From NCBI GenBank assembly GCA_025965515.1, contig JAOPWU010000029.1:1-33588 (forward strand): a stretch of DNA of 33,588 bases. The letters run 5' to 3'. Source of the DNA: Mycobacterium sp. Its GTDB lineage: Bacteria; Actinomycetota; Actinomycetes; RYN-182. Position numbers and translations under genes: made by a program. This document shows, piece by piece, positions 1 to 9,486 of the stretch. The notes under the pieces were generated by a model. That model was given only the letters and a program-made list of their open reading frames with translations, made no database searches and had not been told where the DNA came from. The first letter of the stretch is position 1; every line of letters begins with the position of its first letter.

Positions 1-1
1 C

Positions 2-187
2 GCCGAGCAGCTGCAGATCGCGGTCAACAGCCGCATCCTCATCGAACAGGCCAAGGGCGTCATCGCCGAACGGCGCCGCCTCGACATCGACGAGTCGTTC
101 GCCTTGCTGCGCGGCGCCGCCCGCGCCCGCAACCGCCGGCTGTCCGAGCTCGCCCGTGCGGTCGTCGACGGGTCGGAAACCGTCTGA
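2..187 (+). CDS. ANTAR-domain protein, C-terminal fragment (truncated by window start)
   Basis: Frame 2 reads AEQLQIAVNSRILIEQAKGVIAERRRLDIDESFALLRGAARARNRRLSELARAVVDGSETV*; the IEQAKGVIAER...D..FALLR..AR..N..L..LA pattern is typical of ANTAR RNA-binding domains. Confidence 0.85.
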   Translation, partial: AEQLQIAVNSRILIEQAKGVIAERRRLDIDESFALLRGAARARNRRLSELARAVVDGSETV

Positions 188-241
188 TGAGCGTGCGGCC
201 ACGGCAGCAGGGCCAACGGCCAGGAGGCGCTGCCGGCCTCG

Positions 242-334
242 CGAGTCCCTGATCGGCATCGCCACCGGCACCGCCTACGGCGCCGTGGAGCCGTCCTGGC
301 CGTCGTGAGCTCGGTGACCGGCGGGGCCGTGTAG
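242..334 (+). pseudogene. Degenerate, frameshifted remnant of a paralog of the small secreted protein at 1534-1770
   Basis: ESLIGIATGTAYGA... then a frame shift to ...VLAVVSSVTGGAV*; parallels DSLVGIATGSYYGAAGAAFAVLNTLGLPI* of the 1534-1770 gene. No intact ORF or start in the track. Confidence 0.5.
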
Positions 335-359
335 GCGTAGCGACCTGTCGGGACGGAGA

Positions 360-386
360 ACCCCTCAGGACTCCTGAGGGGTCTTC
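360..386 (+). terminator. Rho-independent-type terminator hairpin
   Basis: ACCCCTCAG GACTC CTGAGGGGT followed by CTTCC; 9-bp perfect stem. Confidence 0.7.
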
Positions 387-629
387 CGTGTGCGCGATGG
401 ACGTCAGACGACGATCGGATGCCGGTATCGCGGGCGTCGCAGAGGGAGTAGCCTGGTGATGCTGCTCCGGACCTCGGCGGTGTGACGAATCCACCTGAGT
501 CCGGGGACCCCCGTGGATGCCGTCGAACGGCAGACAGCTCAGCCCTGGCATGCGCCCGTCTGCACCAGCTCCTCCCACCGCCGCGCTGCGCCGGATGGGT
601 CATGCAGTCGTGTTCTGGAAGAAGGCGTC

Positions 630-1499
630 ATGCGACGCAACCGCACTGTCATCCAGGCTTCGCTCGGGGTCGCCGCCGTCGCCGGGGGCATCGTGTTCTT
701 CCCCCCCGCGGCACAGGCCATCACCATCCCCGTGGCGTGCAGCGAGAACGCGCTCGTCGCTGCCGTCAACCTCGCCAACTCCACCCCGACCCCCGACACC
801 CTCGTGCTCGCGGGCGGCTGTACCTACCGCATGACCACCAGCCACGGTGGCGCCGCCAACGCGCTGCCGGTGATCACCACCCCGATCGAGATGATCGGCC
901 CCGCCACCGTCACCAATGCCTCGCTGCTGGGGCTCGGGCTCTTCCGGATCGCCGAGGTCGCCCCGACCGGCAGCCTCACCCTCACCACCGGGGTCGCGTT
1001 CACCCTGGGCAACGTGGTCGGTGACGGCGGCGGCATCTTCAACCGCGGCGCGGTGACCCTCACCGGCAGCACACTCACCGGTAACACCGCCTCGGGCAAC
1101 GGCGGTGGCCTAGCCAATGCGGACACCCCGTCCGGGACCGCGCCGGCAGCGACGTTCACCAACAGCCCGGTTTCCGACAACACCACCCTGCTCGGTAACG
1201 GCGGCGGCATCTACAACGGTCTCCGTGGCACGTTGACGGTCACCGGCGTCTCCGGCAGCCCGCTGTTCATCACCGGCAACAACGCCGGCCGGGGCGGCGG
1301 CATCTCCGCGGTCGACTCCACCGCGACCACCCTCACCCAGACCGCCGTGACCAACAACCACGCGCTGCTGCTCCTGGGCTCCTCCGGTGGCGTCTACCGC
1401 CAAGGCGGAACGATGACCACCACGAACTCCCCGATCACCGCCAACACCCCGAACAACTGTGTCGGCAGCGTCCCGGCGGTCCCCAACTGCACCGGCTGA
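630..1499 (+). CDS. Secreted right-handed beta-helix / CSLREA-like repeat protein
   Basis: Start ATG at 630 preceded by GGAAGAAGG; signal peptide (MRRNRTVIQASLGVAAVAGGIVFFPPAAQA); N-terminal CSENALVAAVNLAN...TLVLAGGCTY and repeated NGGGI/GDGGGI/NGGGL turns. Confidence 0.8.
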   Translation: MRRNRTVIQASLGVAAVAGGIVFFPPAAQAITIPVACSENALVAAVNLANSTPTPDTLVLAGGCTYRMTTSHGGAANALPVITTPIEMIGPATVTNASLLGLGLFRIAEVAPTGSLTLTTGVAFTLGNVVGDGGGIFNRGAVTLTGSTLTGNTASGNGGGLANADTPSGTAPAATFTNSPVSDNTTLLGNGGGIYNGLRGTLTVTGVSGSPLFITGNNAGRGGGISAVDSTATTLTQTAVTNNHALLLLGSSGGVYRQGGTMTTTNSPITANTPNNCVGSVPAVPNCTG

Positions 1500-1533
1500 T
1501 CCCGACTCCCACCGAAGTGAAGGAGTACCTGTC

Positions 1534-1770
1534 ATGAACAAGTTCGCTCGCCTCGGAGTGGTGACCACCGCCGTCTCCGCCTTCGCCCTGGCCGCACAGT
1601 CGGCGGCCAGTGCCCTCACCGTGCCTCCGCTCCCGGCGACCCCGTCCCTGAGTGGGGTCCCGGTATTTGGCGCTCTGCTCGACTCGCTGGTCGGCATCGC
1701 CACCGGCTCCTACTACGGCGCCGCCGGTGCTGCGTTCGCCGTGCTGAACACACTCGGCCTGCCGATCTAG
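1534..1770 (+). CDS. Small secreted hypothetical protein (78 aa)
   Basis: MNKFARLGVVTTAVSAFALAAQSAASA signal peptide; ATG at 1534 with upstream GAAGTGAAGGAG. Confidence 0.7.
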   Translation: MNKFARLGVVTTAVSAFALAAQSAASALTVPPLPATPSLSGVPVFGALLDSLVGIATGSYYGAAGAAFAVLNTLGLPI

Positions 1771-1786
1771 CGGTCGGTGACTCGGG

Positions 1787-1819
1787 CGGACGCCCCTCGG
1801 GACAACCCGGGGGCGTCCG
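1787..1819. terminator. Strong bidirectional terminator-like hairpin
   Basis: CGGACGCCCC-T-CGGG-acaa-CCCG-GGGGCGTCCG: 14 paired bases with one bulge, between the plus-strand gene ending at 1770 and the minus-strand gene ending at 1985. Confidence 0.7.
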
Positions 1820-1984
1820 TCGCGCCGGCCACCACGCCGGCGCCGGCCACACCGAGGCTAGCCGGCTGCGGGGCGTGTGTACGCGGGCGTGGACCCGCTG
1901 ACCCACCGCCGACGCACCCTGCAGGAGACCGCTGCGACGCGCGGCGAGGCGGAGCTCGGGCCGGGCCGCACGGGGTCACACCGG

Positions 1985-2674
1985 TCAGCCCCTGGCATCG
2001 TCCACCTGAGCGCGGGCCCGGGCGACGACCGCCGGGGTGATCTCGCCGAGCGAGCCGACGACGACCCCAGCCAGGGCGAGCGCGTCCTGCGCGGGCGGGA
2101 AGGCGGCGTGCGGGACGGCGATCACGCCCAGCCCGGCCCGGGCCGCCGCCCGGAGGCCGTTGCTCGAGTCCTCGATCGCCACGGCCCGGCCGACCGGCAC
2201 CCCGAGGCGCCGCGCCGCCTCCTCATAGACGGCCGGCGACGGCTTCCCTTCGGCCACCTCCTCCGTCGAGACGGTCACCGCGAACCGCCCGGCCAGATCG
2301 GCCGCGGCGAGGACTGCGTCGATGAGACGCCGCGGCGAGGACGAGGCGAGGCCGAGCGTGAACGCCCCGGCCAGCCGCTCGACCGCCTCGATCGCGCCCG
2401 GGATCACCGGCAGCCGGGTGCGGTAGCGGGCAGCCATGCGGTCGATGACGGTCGTTGCCACGTCCGCGGCTGTCCCGGGCACTCCGACGACGCCGGTCAG
2501 GTATGCCGACCACTCGGCCGTGCTCATGCCCTGCATCGCGCGGGTGGCCTCATCCGGCCACGGCCGTCCAGCGGTCGCGGCGACGTCCCGTCGCACCAGG
2601 TCCCACAGCTCCTCGGAGTCGACCAGCACCCCGTCGAGGTCGAACACAACCGCCTGCACCGCGTCATCCGCCAC
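1985..2674 (-). CDS. HAD-superfamily phosphatase (beta-phosphoglucomutase-like)
   Basis: VVFDLDGVLVDSEELW (DxDG motif I), LASSSPRRLIDAVL, GKPSPAVYEEAARRLGV, AIEDSSNGLRAAARAGLGVIAVPH. Confidence 0.9.
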   Translation of the reverse strand: MADDAVQAVVFDLDGVLVDSEELWDLVRRDVAATAGRPWPDEATRAMQGMSTAEWSAYLTGVVGVPGTAADVATTVIDRMAARYRTRLPVIPGAIEAVERLAGAFTLGLASSSPRRLIDAVLAAADLAGRFAVTVSTEEVAEGKPSPAVYEEAARRLGVPVGRAVAIEDSSNGLRAAARAGLGVIAVPHAAFPPAQDALALAGVVVGSLGEITPAVVARARAQVDDARG

Positions 2675-2767
2675 GTCCGTGGACCCTACGGTTCCCCAGC
2701 CATGGCCGCTTCCGACGCATGGGCGCGCCGGGACACGTCACCTCGGTGGCCGCCGATGAGCAGCGTG

Positions 2768-4237
2768 TCAGGCCTCGGCGGTGAGCCGGCGCTTGAGGAC
2801 CTTCCCTGACCCGTTGTGCGGCAAGGCGTCGACGAAGCGGAACTCGGCCGGGATCTTGAAGTCGGCGAGCAGGGTCGCGGCGTGCGAGCGCAGCGCCTCG
2901 GCGGTGGGGGTGGCGCCCGGCCGGAGCACGACGAAGGCCCGTACCCGTTCGTCGAGGATCGGGTCGGGAACGCCGACGACGGCCACCTCGGCGATGTCCG
3001 GGTGGGCGGCCAGGGCGGACTCGACCTCGAGGCTGTAGATGTTCTCGCCGCCCCGGATGATCATGTCCTTGAGCCGGTCGAGCAGCCGCACGTGGCCGTC
3101 CGCGTCGATGGAGCCGACGTCACCGGTGTGCAGCCAGCCGTCGGCGAACGCGGCTCCGGTGGCCACCCGGTCGCCCCAGTAGCCGGCGGTGACGGTCGGC
3201 CCCCGGACGCACAGCTCGCCGACGCGGTCCCGGACGTCCCGCGGCTCCTCCCCGGCCCCGGCCACGGCCAGCTCGACGCCCGGGACGGCGCGGCCGACGC
3301 TCCAGGGCCACGCCAGGTACTCCTCGCCCTCGACGTACGTGACGATCGAGGTGGCCTCCGTCAGTCCCCACACGTTGGCCAGCACGAGCTCCGGAACCCG
3401 GCGCCGGACCTCGGCCGGGAAGTTCGCGGGCACCGGCGAGCCACCCAGCACGCACAGCCGCAGCGCCGACAGCTCGGCCGCGCCCGCCCGCAGCAGCATC
3501 AGCCGCAGCATCGCCGCCACGCCGACGAACACGGTGATCCCTTCCCGTGGGAGCAACGACAGTGCGGTTGCGGCGTGGAACTCGGGAACGAACACGCAGC
3601 ACGCCCCGGCCGCGCAGAAGCCGACCAGCTGGGAGGCGGTCCCGGTGGCGTGGAACATCGGGGCGACGACCAGCGTCCGCTCCCCGGGCGCGGCGCCGAG
3701 CCGGTCCCGGACGGTGCGGGCGTTGGCCAGCAGGTTCGCGTGCGTCTGCATCGCGCCCTTGGGTCGGCCGGTGGTCCCCGAGGTGTAGAGCAGTTGGGCG
3801 ACGTCATCGGGTTGCCGCGCGGCCCCCGGCAGCGCGCGGGGTTCCGTGCGGGCGGCGGCGAGGTCCGCCGCCCGCACGGGACGAGCGGGTGAACCGGGCG
3901 CCAGCCGGCCGCCGAGGAGGTCATCGGTGAGCACGAGCCGGGCTCCGCTGTCGCGAAGCACGTGCTCGATCTCGGTGCCGGTCAGCCGGGTGTTGACCAG
4001 GACGGCCACGGCTCCGGACAGCTGGACACCGAAGTAGCAGACCGCGTAGTGCCAGCCGTTGGGCAGCAGGATGGCGACGCGGTCGCCCGGCTCGACGCCC
4101 AGCCCGGCGAGCCCCGCCGCCACCGCGCCCGCCTGCCGCACGACGGCGGCGTAGTCGAGCCGCACGGGGCCGTCGACCAGTGCCTCGTCGGTCGCGTGCC
4201 GCCGCGCGACGTCGAGCAGCGCCGTGGCGAGGTTCAC
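2768..4237 (-). CDS. AMP-forming acyl-CoA synthetase / ligase
   Basis: GTG start at 4237 (VNLATALLDVARRHATDEAL...), overlapping the HyuB-like stop (GTGA); YTSGTTGRPKGAMQTHANL, GYWGD..T..AFADGWLHTGDVG, LDRLKDMIIRGGENIYSLEVE, NGSGKVLKR. Confidence 0.92.
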   Translation of the reverse strand: MNLATALLDVARRHATDEALVDGPVRLDYAAVVRQAGAVAAGLAGLGVEPGDRVAILLPNGWHYAVCYFGVQLSGAVAVLVNTRLTGTEIEHVLRDSGARLVLTDDLLGGRLAPGSPARPVRAADLAAARTEPRALPGAARQPDDVAQLLYTSGTTGRPKGAMQTHANLLANARTVRDRLGAAPGERTLVVAPMFHATGTASQLVGFCAAGACCVFVPEFHAATALSLLPREGITVFVGVAAMLRLMLLRAGAAELSALRLCVLGGSPVPANFPAEVRRRVPELVLANVWGLTEATSIVTYVEGEEYLAWPWSVGRAVPGVELAVAGAGEEPRDVRDRVGELCVRGPTVTAGYWGDRVATGAAFADGWLHTGDVGSIDADGHVRLLDRLKDMIIRGGENIYSLEVESALAAHPDIAEVAVVGVPDPILDERVRAFVVLRPGATPTAEALRSHAATLLADFKIPAEFRFVDALPHNGSGKVLKRRLTAEA

Positions 4238-6492
4238 CCTCGGACGTCGATCTCGATGTCGTGCAGGGCCTCGTCGCCCTCCTTGACGATCTCGGAGTCC
4301 ACCCGCAGCCCGGTGACGGGGCAGAGGTACTCCCGGTACCGCGTCCGGTCGCCGGCCCTGCCCTCGCGGGTGGCGAACTCCGGGGCGACGTCGCGCCAGG
4401 GGCGTTCCAGGACCGCGCAGCCGTCCTTGAAGTTGCTGCCGGCGGGAGCCAGGACGGCGCGCCCGGTGAGGCTCACGAACACCGCGGGCCGGCCGTCCCG
4501 CTCCACGACGGCCAACTCCCCGGCGAGCGGCCGCAGCGGCACGTCGTCCGGGACCGTGGCCGGTGCGACGGGCGGCGGAACGGCGCGGGCGAGCCGGGCG
4601 GTGAGGCGCTCGGCACGCAGCGCCCGGGTCGCCTCCTCGCCGGCCGCCACCCCGTAGACCCGCTCGGCCTCCTCCGCCGGCAGCGCCCCGGTCGCGACAT
4701 CGACCCTCACCCGCTCCGGGTCGCGGGTGAGCGGGTCGCCGAAGCCGGGCGCGTTGGCGCCGGTCCACTCCCAGACAGCGTCCGCGGCCATCATCAGCAT
4801 CGGGCCCTTCGCCTCGATCCCCGGCTCGGTACCCGCGACCGTGTCGAGGTCCTGGGGCACCTCGCCCCCGGCGAACCGGGCGAGGACGTCGGTGCCGTGC
4901 TTGAGCCGGAAGTGCCCGGCCGAGCCGGGGTTGCCGCCGAAGGGTCCGACGGCCTTGGGGAACGACTCGTCCGTGTAGAGGGCCGCGGCCATGCCGGGCA
5001 CGGTCCAGGGGATCCCCGCCTCGACGAACCCGCGCCCGCCGCGGAAGCGCCCCGCACCCCCCGCGCCCGCGGGGAGCGCGCGTCGGTAGAGCACCAGCAT
5101 CGGCCAGAGCAGCTCGAGCTCCTCGATGTTGCTCGCGGTGCCCTCGGGGATCCAGGAGTGGCCGCCGAAGTCGACGCCGTCGCCGGCCGGCGACGCGCCC
5201 AGCGAGCCGATCATGTTGTCGGCGTTGGTCGCGACGAACGGCTCGCCGGTCGGGTGCACCCCGCCGGAGATGAAGCCGTAGAACACCGGGTGCGCGGGGC
5301 CGATCGCGAGCTCGGCCACCTCCCGCTCGGCGCACGCCAGCATCTTGCCGATCACCGCCCCGGACAGGCTGATCAGCGTCTCCATCGTGTAGATCCCGGC
5401 GGGGCTGACCGCCGCGGGGAAGTCCGCGCAGGACAGCGTCCCCGGCACCGGCTCGAAGTGCACCCGCCGGTACACCCCGCCGTACGCGCCGGCGAGGTCC
5501 GCGGTGAGCGAGGCGGTCAGGGCGGCGAGGAAGGCGCCGGAGAACCCCGCGTAGGTGACGTTGATCGAGCCGGTCTGCGGGTCGGTTCCGGCGTTGTCCA
5601 CGTAGAGGTGCTCGCCCTGCTTCCGCACGGTGACCTGGTACGTGTAGATGCCGGTGTCGCCCGTGTGCGCGGCCTCGGCGTAGAGCCGGTGGGTCCACCG
5701 GCCGTCCGGGATCTTCGCCAGCCGTTCGGCGACCGTCCGCTCGCCGGCGTCGAGCACGCGGTTCATCACCGACTTCACCGCGGCCGCGCCGTACCGGTCG
5801 ACCAGGGCGGCGATCCGCCCGGCGGCGACCCGGTTCGCCGACACCGCGGAGTGCAGGTCCATCTGCACGTTCGTCGGCACCCGCGACTGCCGCAGGAACA
5901 TCTCCTCGAGGTCCCTGCGCAGCTCGCCGCGACTGACCAGCTTGAACGGCGGGAAGGCCGGCGGGTCCGTGAAGATGTCCGTCGCGTCGACGCAGAAGCT
6001 GCCCATCACCGAGCCGCCGACGTCCGCGTGGTGCAGGACGTTGGCCACCCAGCAGAACAGCTCCGCGCCGACGAACACCGGGGCGGCAACGATCGTGTCG
6101 GGCTGGTGCGGGGTCCCGACGTAGGGGTCGTTGGAGACGAACATGTCGCCCGGCTCGATGCCGGGGTTCTGTGACCGGTTCTCCAGGATCCACTTGATGG
6201 TCAGGGCCTGGGCCGTGGAGAAGTACTGCAGGTACGGGCCGAGGAACACCAGGTCGCCGGACTCGGTGAGGATCGACGGCTGGAAGTCCCGGGTGATCAT
6301 CGTGACCGGGGAGACCGCGAGTCGCTGGATGGTCTGGCCGTGCTCGAGGTTGATGTTCATGAGCGAGTAGCGGATGACCTCGAAGGTCACCGGGTCCACG
6401 TCGGCGGTGTCGGTGTGCAGCCGCAGCGACGCGTGGATGCGCAGGTCGGCACCGGGGATGTAGCCGCGGTGCACGCCGTCCCAGTCGGTCAT
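4234..6492 (-). CDS. hyuB: Hydantoinase B / oxoprolinase / ketone carboxylase beta-type subunit
   Basis: MTDWDGVHRGYIPG...DPVTFEVIRYSLMNINLEHGQTIQRLAVSPVT..., GDMFVSNDPYVGTPHQPD, NVLHHADVGGSVMGSFCVDATDIF; HyuB family. Start overlaps the upstream gene's stop (TGATG). Confidence 0.9.
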   Translation of the reverse strand: MTDWDGVHRGYIPGADLRIHASLRLHTDTADVDPVTFEVIRYSLMNINLEHGQTIQRLAVSPVTMITRDFQPSILTESGDLVFLGPYLQYFSTAQALTIKWILENRSQNPGIEPGDMFVSNDPYVGTPHQPDTIVAAPVFVGAELFCWVANVLHHADVGGSVMGSFCVDATDIFTDPPAFPPFKLVSRGELRRDLEEMFLRQSRVPTNVQMDLHSAVSANRVAAGRIAALVDRYGAAAVKSVMNRVLDAGERTVAERLAKIPDGRWTHRLYAEAAHTGDTGIYTYQVTVRKQGEHLYVDNAGTDPQTGSINVTYAGFSGAFLAALTASLTADLAGAYGGVYRRVHFEPVPGTLSCADFPAAVSPAGIYTMETLISLSGAVIGKMLACAEREVAELAIGPAHPVFYGFISGGVHPTGEPFVATNADNMIGSLGASPAGDGVDFGGHSWIPEGTASNIEELELLWPMLVLYRRALPAGAGGAGRFRGGRGFVEAGIPWTVPGMAAALYTDESFPKAVGPFGGNPGSAGHFRLKHGTDVLARFAGGEVPQDLDTVAGTEPGIEAKGPMLMMAADAVWEWTGANAPGFGDPLTRDPERVRVDVATGALPAEEAERVYGVAAGEEATRALRAERLTARLARAVPPPVAPATVPDDVPLRPLAGELAVVERDGRPAVFVSLTGRAVLAPAGSNFKDGCAVLERPWRDVAPEFATREGRAGDRTRYREYLCPVTGLRVDSEIVKEGDEALHDIEIDVRG

Positions 6493-8516
6493 CAGAACTC
6501 CCTCAGGTGCAGCTCGCCGAGTGGGCCGGGGGTCAGCGTCGCCCCGTCCGGGACGGCAACGGTGGTGTGTGCCAGCTCGACCAGGGCCGGGCCGGTGATC
6601 GTGTCGGCCGGGGCGCCGCGGTGGACGACGGTGCGTGTCCTGCCGTGGCCCGGCCAGTAGACGTCGGTGGCTTCGGGTTCGGTGGCGGCGCTCGGCTTCG
6701 GCCGGGCGACGGGAATGCCCGCCGGAACGGCGACCCTCGCCCGCAGCGCGAACACCTCGACACCCTGGAACAGCGCGGTAGCCGCGTCGCCGTAGCGGCG
6801 TGCGTACTCCTTGTCGAAGTCGGCGAGCAGCGTGCCCCCATCGGGCGGCGACGGGACCGGGATCTCCAGGCTGTGCATCAGCTGCTCGCGGTAGCGCAGC
6901 AGGGCCTCGAGCTCCACGTGCGCCTCGCCGGTGACGCCGGTGGCCGCGAGGTCGGCCAGCGCCGCCGCCCGCAGCTCGGCCACCGCGGCGGCGAGCGCCG
7001 GCCCGTCGAACGGCGCCGGCAGGGAACGCTCGAGCTCGCGGTGGAGCACCACGTCGCCGGACGCGATGCCGTACGCCGAGAGCGTCGACGCGCCGCCGCC
7101 CAGTGGGATCACGACTTCGCGGACGCCGGACTCGGCGGCGTACCCGAAGGCGTGCACCGGGCCCGCGCCGCCGAACGCGTAGAGCGCGAAGTCGCGCGGG
7201 TCGTGCCCGCGCTCCATCGTCTGCTGGCGGATCACCGTGGCCGCCCGCATGTTGTTGACCCGCAGGATGCCGGCTGCCGTCTCCTCCACGGTCAGGTCCA
7301 GCCGGGACGCGAGCCCGCCCACCGCGGCGACGGCCGCGTCGCGGTCCAGCGGCATCCGGCCGTCCAGGAACGACGCGGGCCGGAGCAGGCCGAGCACGAC
7401 ATCGGCGTCGGTCACCGTCGGTTCCACGCCGCCGCGGCGGTAGCAGGCCGGGCCCGGCTCGGAGCCCGCGCTGGCCGGGCCGACCCGTAGCCCGCCGGTC
7501 GCCTCGTCGAGCCAGGCGATCGAGCCACCGCCGCAGGCGACCGACCGCACGTCCAGGTGGGGCAGCCGGTAGGTGTACTGGTCGATCACGTGCTCCTGCG
7601 CCACCACCGGCTTGCCGGTGACCACCAGCCCGACGTCGAACGAGGTGCCGCCCATGTCGGTGGCCACCACCTGGTCGTGGCCGTAGGCGCCGGCGAGGGT
7701 AGCGACGCCGATCAGCCCGCCGGCTGGGCCGGAGTCGATCGTGCCCACGGCGGTGGCGGCGGACGCTGGTAGCACGCCGCCGTCGGCCTGCATGACCAGC
7801 AGCGGAGTGGCGAGCCGGCTCCCCAGGTCGCCGAGGTATCGGGAGCAGGCCGGGCCGACGTAGGCGTCGAGCACGGTGGCGACAGTGCGCTCGTACTCGC
7901 CGAGCCGGGGTGACACCTGCGATGAAGCGGACACGAACGCGGCCCGGATCACCTGCGCCAGGGCCCGCTCGTGCGCCGGGTTGGCGAACGACCACAGCAG
8001 CGCGACGGCGACGGAGTCGAGCTGGTAGTCGGCGATCATCCTGCCGATCCGCTCGGCCGCGGCGTCGACGTCCAGCGCGACGACGACCTTCCCGCTCGCG
8101 TCGACCCGCTCGTGCACCTCCACCACGGCGCCGGGCACGATCAGCGGCGCCGGCAGCCTGCTGCCGTGCACCGAGAACACGTCCTCGATCGAGCGGCCGG
8201 CGACCCGGCCGGCACCGCGCATCATGGCGAGGGCGTCACCGTGCCCGGCCGTGGCGACGAGGCCGACCCGCGCGCCGTTCCGCTCCAGCACCGCGTTGGT
8301 GCCGATGGTGGTCCCATGTCCGATCCGCTCCGTCCGCTTCAGCAGCGTGGGCAGGTCGACGCCCACGGTCCCGGCCAGCCGCTCCAGCCCGGCAAGCACC
8401 CCCGCGACCGGGTCGTCCTTGGTCGACAGCGTCTTGGCCGTGCGGTGGTTGCCGTCGGAGTCCACGAGTACGCAGTCGGTGAACGTGCCACCGATGTCCA
8501 CGCCGAGGTAGTACAT
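6492..8516 (-). CDS. hyuA: Hydantoinase A / oxoprolinase / ketone carboxylase alpha-type subunit
   Basis: MYYLGVDIGGTFTDCVLVDSDGNHRTAKTLSTKDDP..., RIGHGTTIGTNAVLERNGARVGLVATAGHGD, VVATDMGGTSFDVGLV; HyuA family. Confidence 0.92.
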   Translation of the reverse strand: MYYLGVDIGGTFTDCVLVDSDGNHRTAKTLSTKDDPVAGVLAGLERLAGTVGVDLPTLLKRTERIGHGTTIGTNAVLERNGARVGLVATAGHGDALAMMRGAGRVAGRSIEDVFSVHGSRLPAPLIVPGAVVEVHERVDASGKVVVALDVDAAAERIGRMIADYQLDSVAVALLWSFANPAHERALAQVIRAAFVSASSQVSPRLGEYERTVATVLDAYVGPACSRYLGDLGSRLATPLLVMQADGGVLPASAATAVGTIDSGPAGGLIGVATLAGAYGHDQVVATDMGGTSFDVGLVVTGKPVVAQEHVIDQYTYRLPHLDVRSVACGGGSIAWLDEATGGLRVGPASAGSEPGPACYRRGGVEPTVTDADVVLGLLRPASFLDGRMPLDRDAAVAAVGGLASRLDLTVEETAAGILRVNNMRAATVIRQQTMERGHDPRDFALYAFGGAGPVHAFGYAAESGVREVVIPLGGGASTLSAYGIASGDVVLHRELERSLPAPFDGPALAAAVAELRAAALADLAATGVTGEAHVELEALLRYREQLMHSLEIPVPSPPDGGTLLADFDKEYARRYGDAATALFQGVEVFALRARVAVPAGIPVARPKPSAATEPEATDVYWPGHGRTRTVVHRGAPADTITGPALVELAHTTVAVPDGATLTPGPLGELHLREF

Positions 8517-8527
8517 GGCTCAGCTCC

Positions 8528-9286
8528 TTAGCGATGCAGCCCGACCTGGCCGAGTTCCGCGCCGCCGTCGAGGCGCAGCCCCTGCCCGGTCACGTATCCG
8601 GCTGCGGGCGACAGCAGGTAGAGCACCGGGCCGACGACCTCGGCGAGTGAGGCGACCCGCCGCATCGGCACACCGGCGAGCAGCCGGTCGCGCACCCCCG
8701 GCGGCATGCCGAGCACCTTCGGGGTCGCGACGAGACCGGGCACCACCGCGTTGACGCGGATGCCGCTACCGCTCCATTCGGCGGCGAGCGACCTCGTCAG
8801 CCCGAGGACACCGGCCTTGGCCGCCGCATAGCCGACCTGGCCGGGTAGGCCGGTCTCCGCCGCGAGGGATGAGAAGAAGACGATCGACGGTCGGCGCCCT
8901 TCCCGCAGCGCCGGGAACGCGGCCTGCGCGACCGTGAACTGGGCCACCAGGTTCGCCTCGATGTCCCCGCGGAACTCCTTGAGCGGGAAGGTCTCCGCGC
9001 GGTGGATGGTGTCCACCACGCCGGCCGCCCCGACCAGGGCGTCCAGGCCGCCCAGGCGCGCCACCGCGTCGGTGACCGCGCGGCCCGCGCTGTCGTCGTC
9101 GGTGAGGTCGGCCGTGACGGTCGCCCCGGACCCCGGCACGTCGATGCCCACGACCTCGGCGCCCACGTCGGCGAGCGCGCCCGACAGGGCCCGCCCCAGT
9201 CCGCCCGCGGCTCCGGTCACCAGGACGCGGCTCCCCGGAGCCGGCAGCGTCGACCACTCGGGCCTCGGTGCGACCGCGTGTCCCAT
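8528..9286 (-). CDS. Short-chain dehydrogenase/reductase
   Basis: VLVTGAAGGLGRALSGALADVGAEVVGID, S..(x)..YAAAKAGVLGLTRSLAAEWSGSGIRVNAVVPG; ATG at 9286 with GGGAG upstream; a longer start at 9355 is possible. Confidence 0.92.
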   Translation of the reverse strand: MGHAVAPRPEWSTLPAPGSRVLVTGAAGGLGRALSGALADVGAEVVGIDVPGSGATVTADLTDDDSAGRAVTDAVARLGGLDALVGAAGVVDTIHRAETFPLKEFRGDIEANLVAQFTVAQAAFPALREGRRPSIVFFSSLAAETGLPGQVGYAAAKAGVLGLTRSLAAEWSGSGIRVNAVVPGLVATPKVLGMPPGVRDRLLAGVPMRRVASLAEVVGPVLYLLSPAAGYVTGQGLRLDGGAELGQVGLHR

Positions 9287-9486
9287 GCCGTAACTCCCGC
9301 GTGCCGACGTCTCGTTGCCCTCGAGACTCGTCGTGGCAGGCCCGCATGACGCCACGGCCAGCCCGAAACCCGCGCTCCGCCGGCTGGAGTCTCCGCATAC
9401 CTGCTGGCCCCCACTGGCCGGTCGGCGCGGCCCGGGTCAGGCCCGGTGGTCACCGCCGTGCGTCGCTCCGGGCCGGAGGGAGCACC

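Noticed and set aside
2768-6193. 1141-aa ORF as a single fusion protein
   Set aside because: Only the part from GTG at 4237 is a real protein (acyl-CoA ligase); the N-terminal extension is an out-of-frame reading of the HyuB-like gene.
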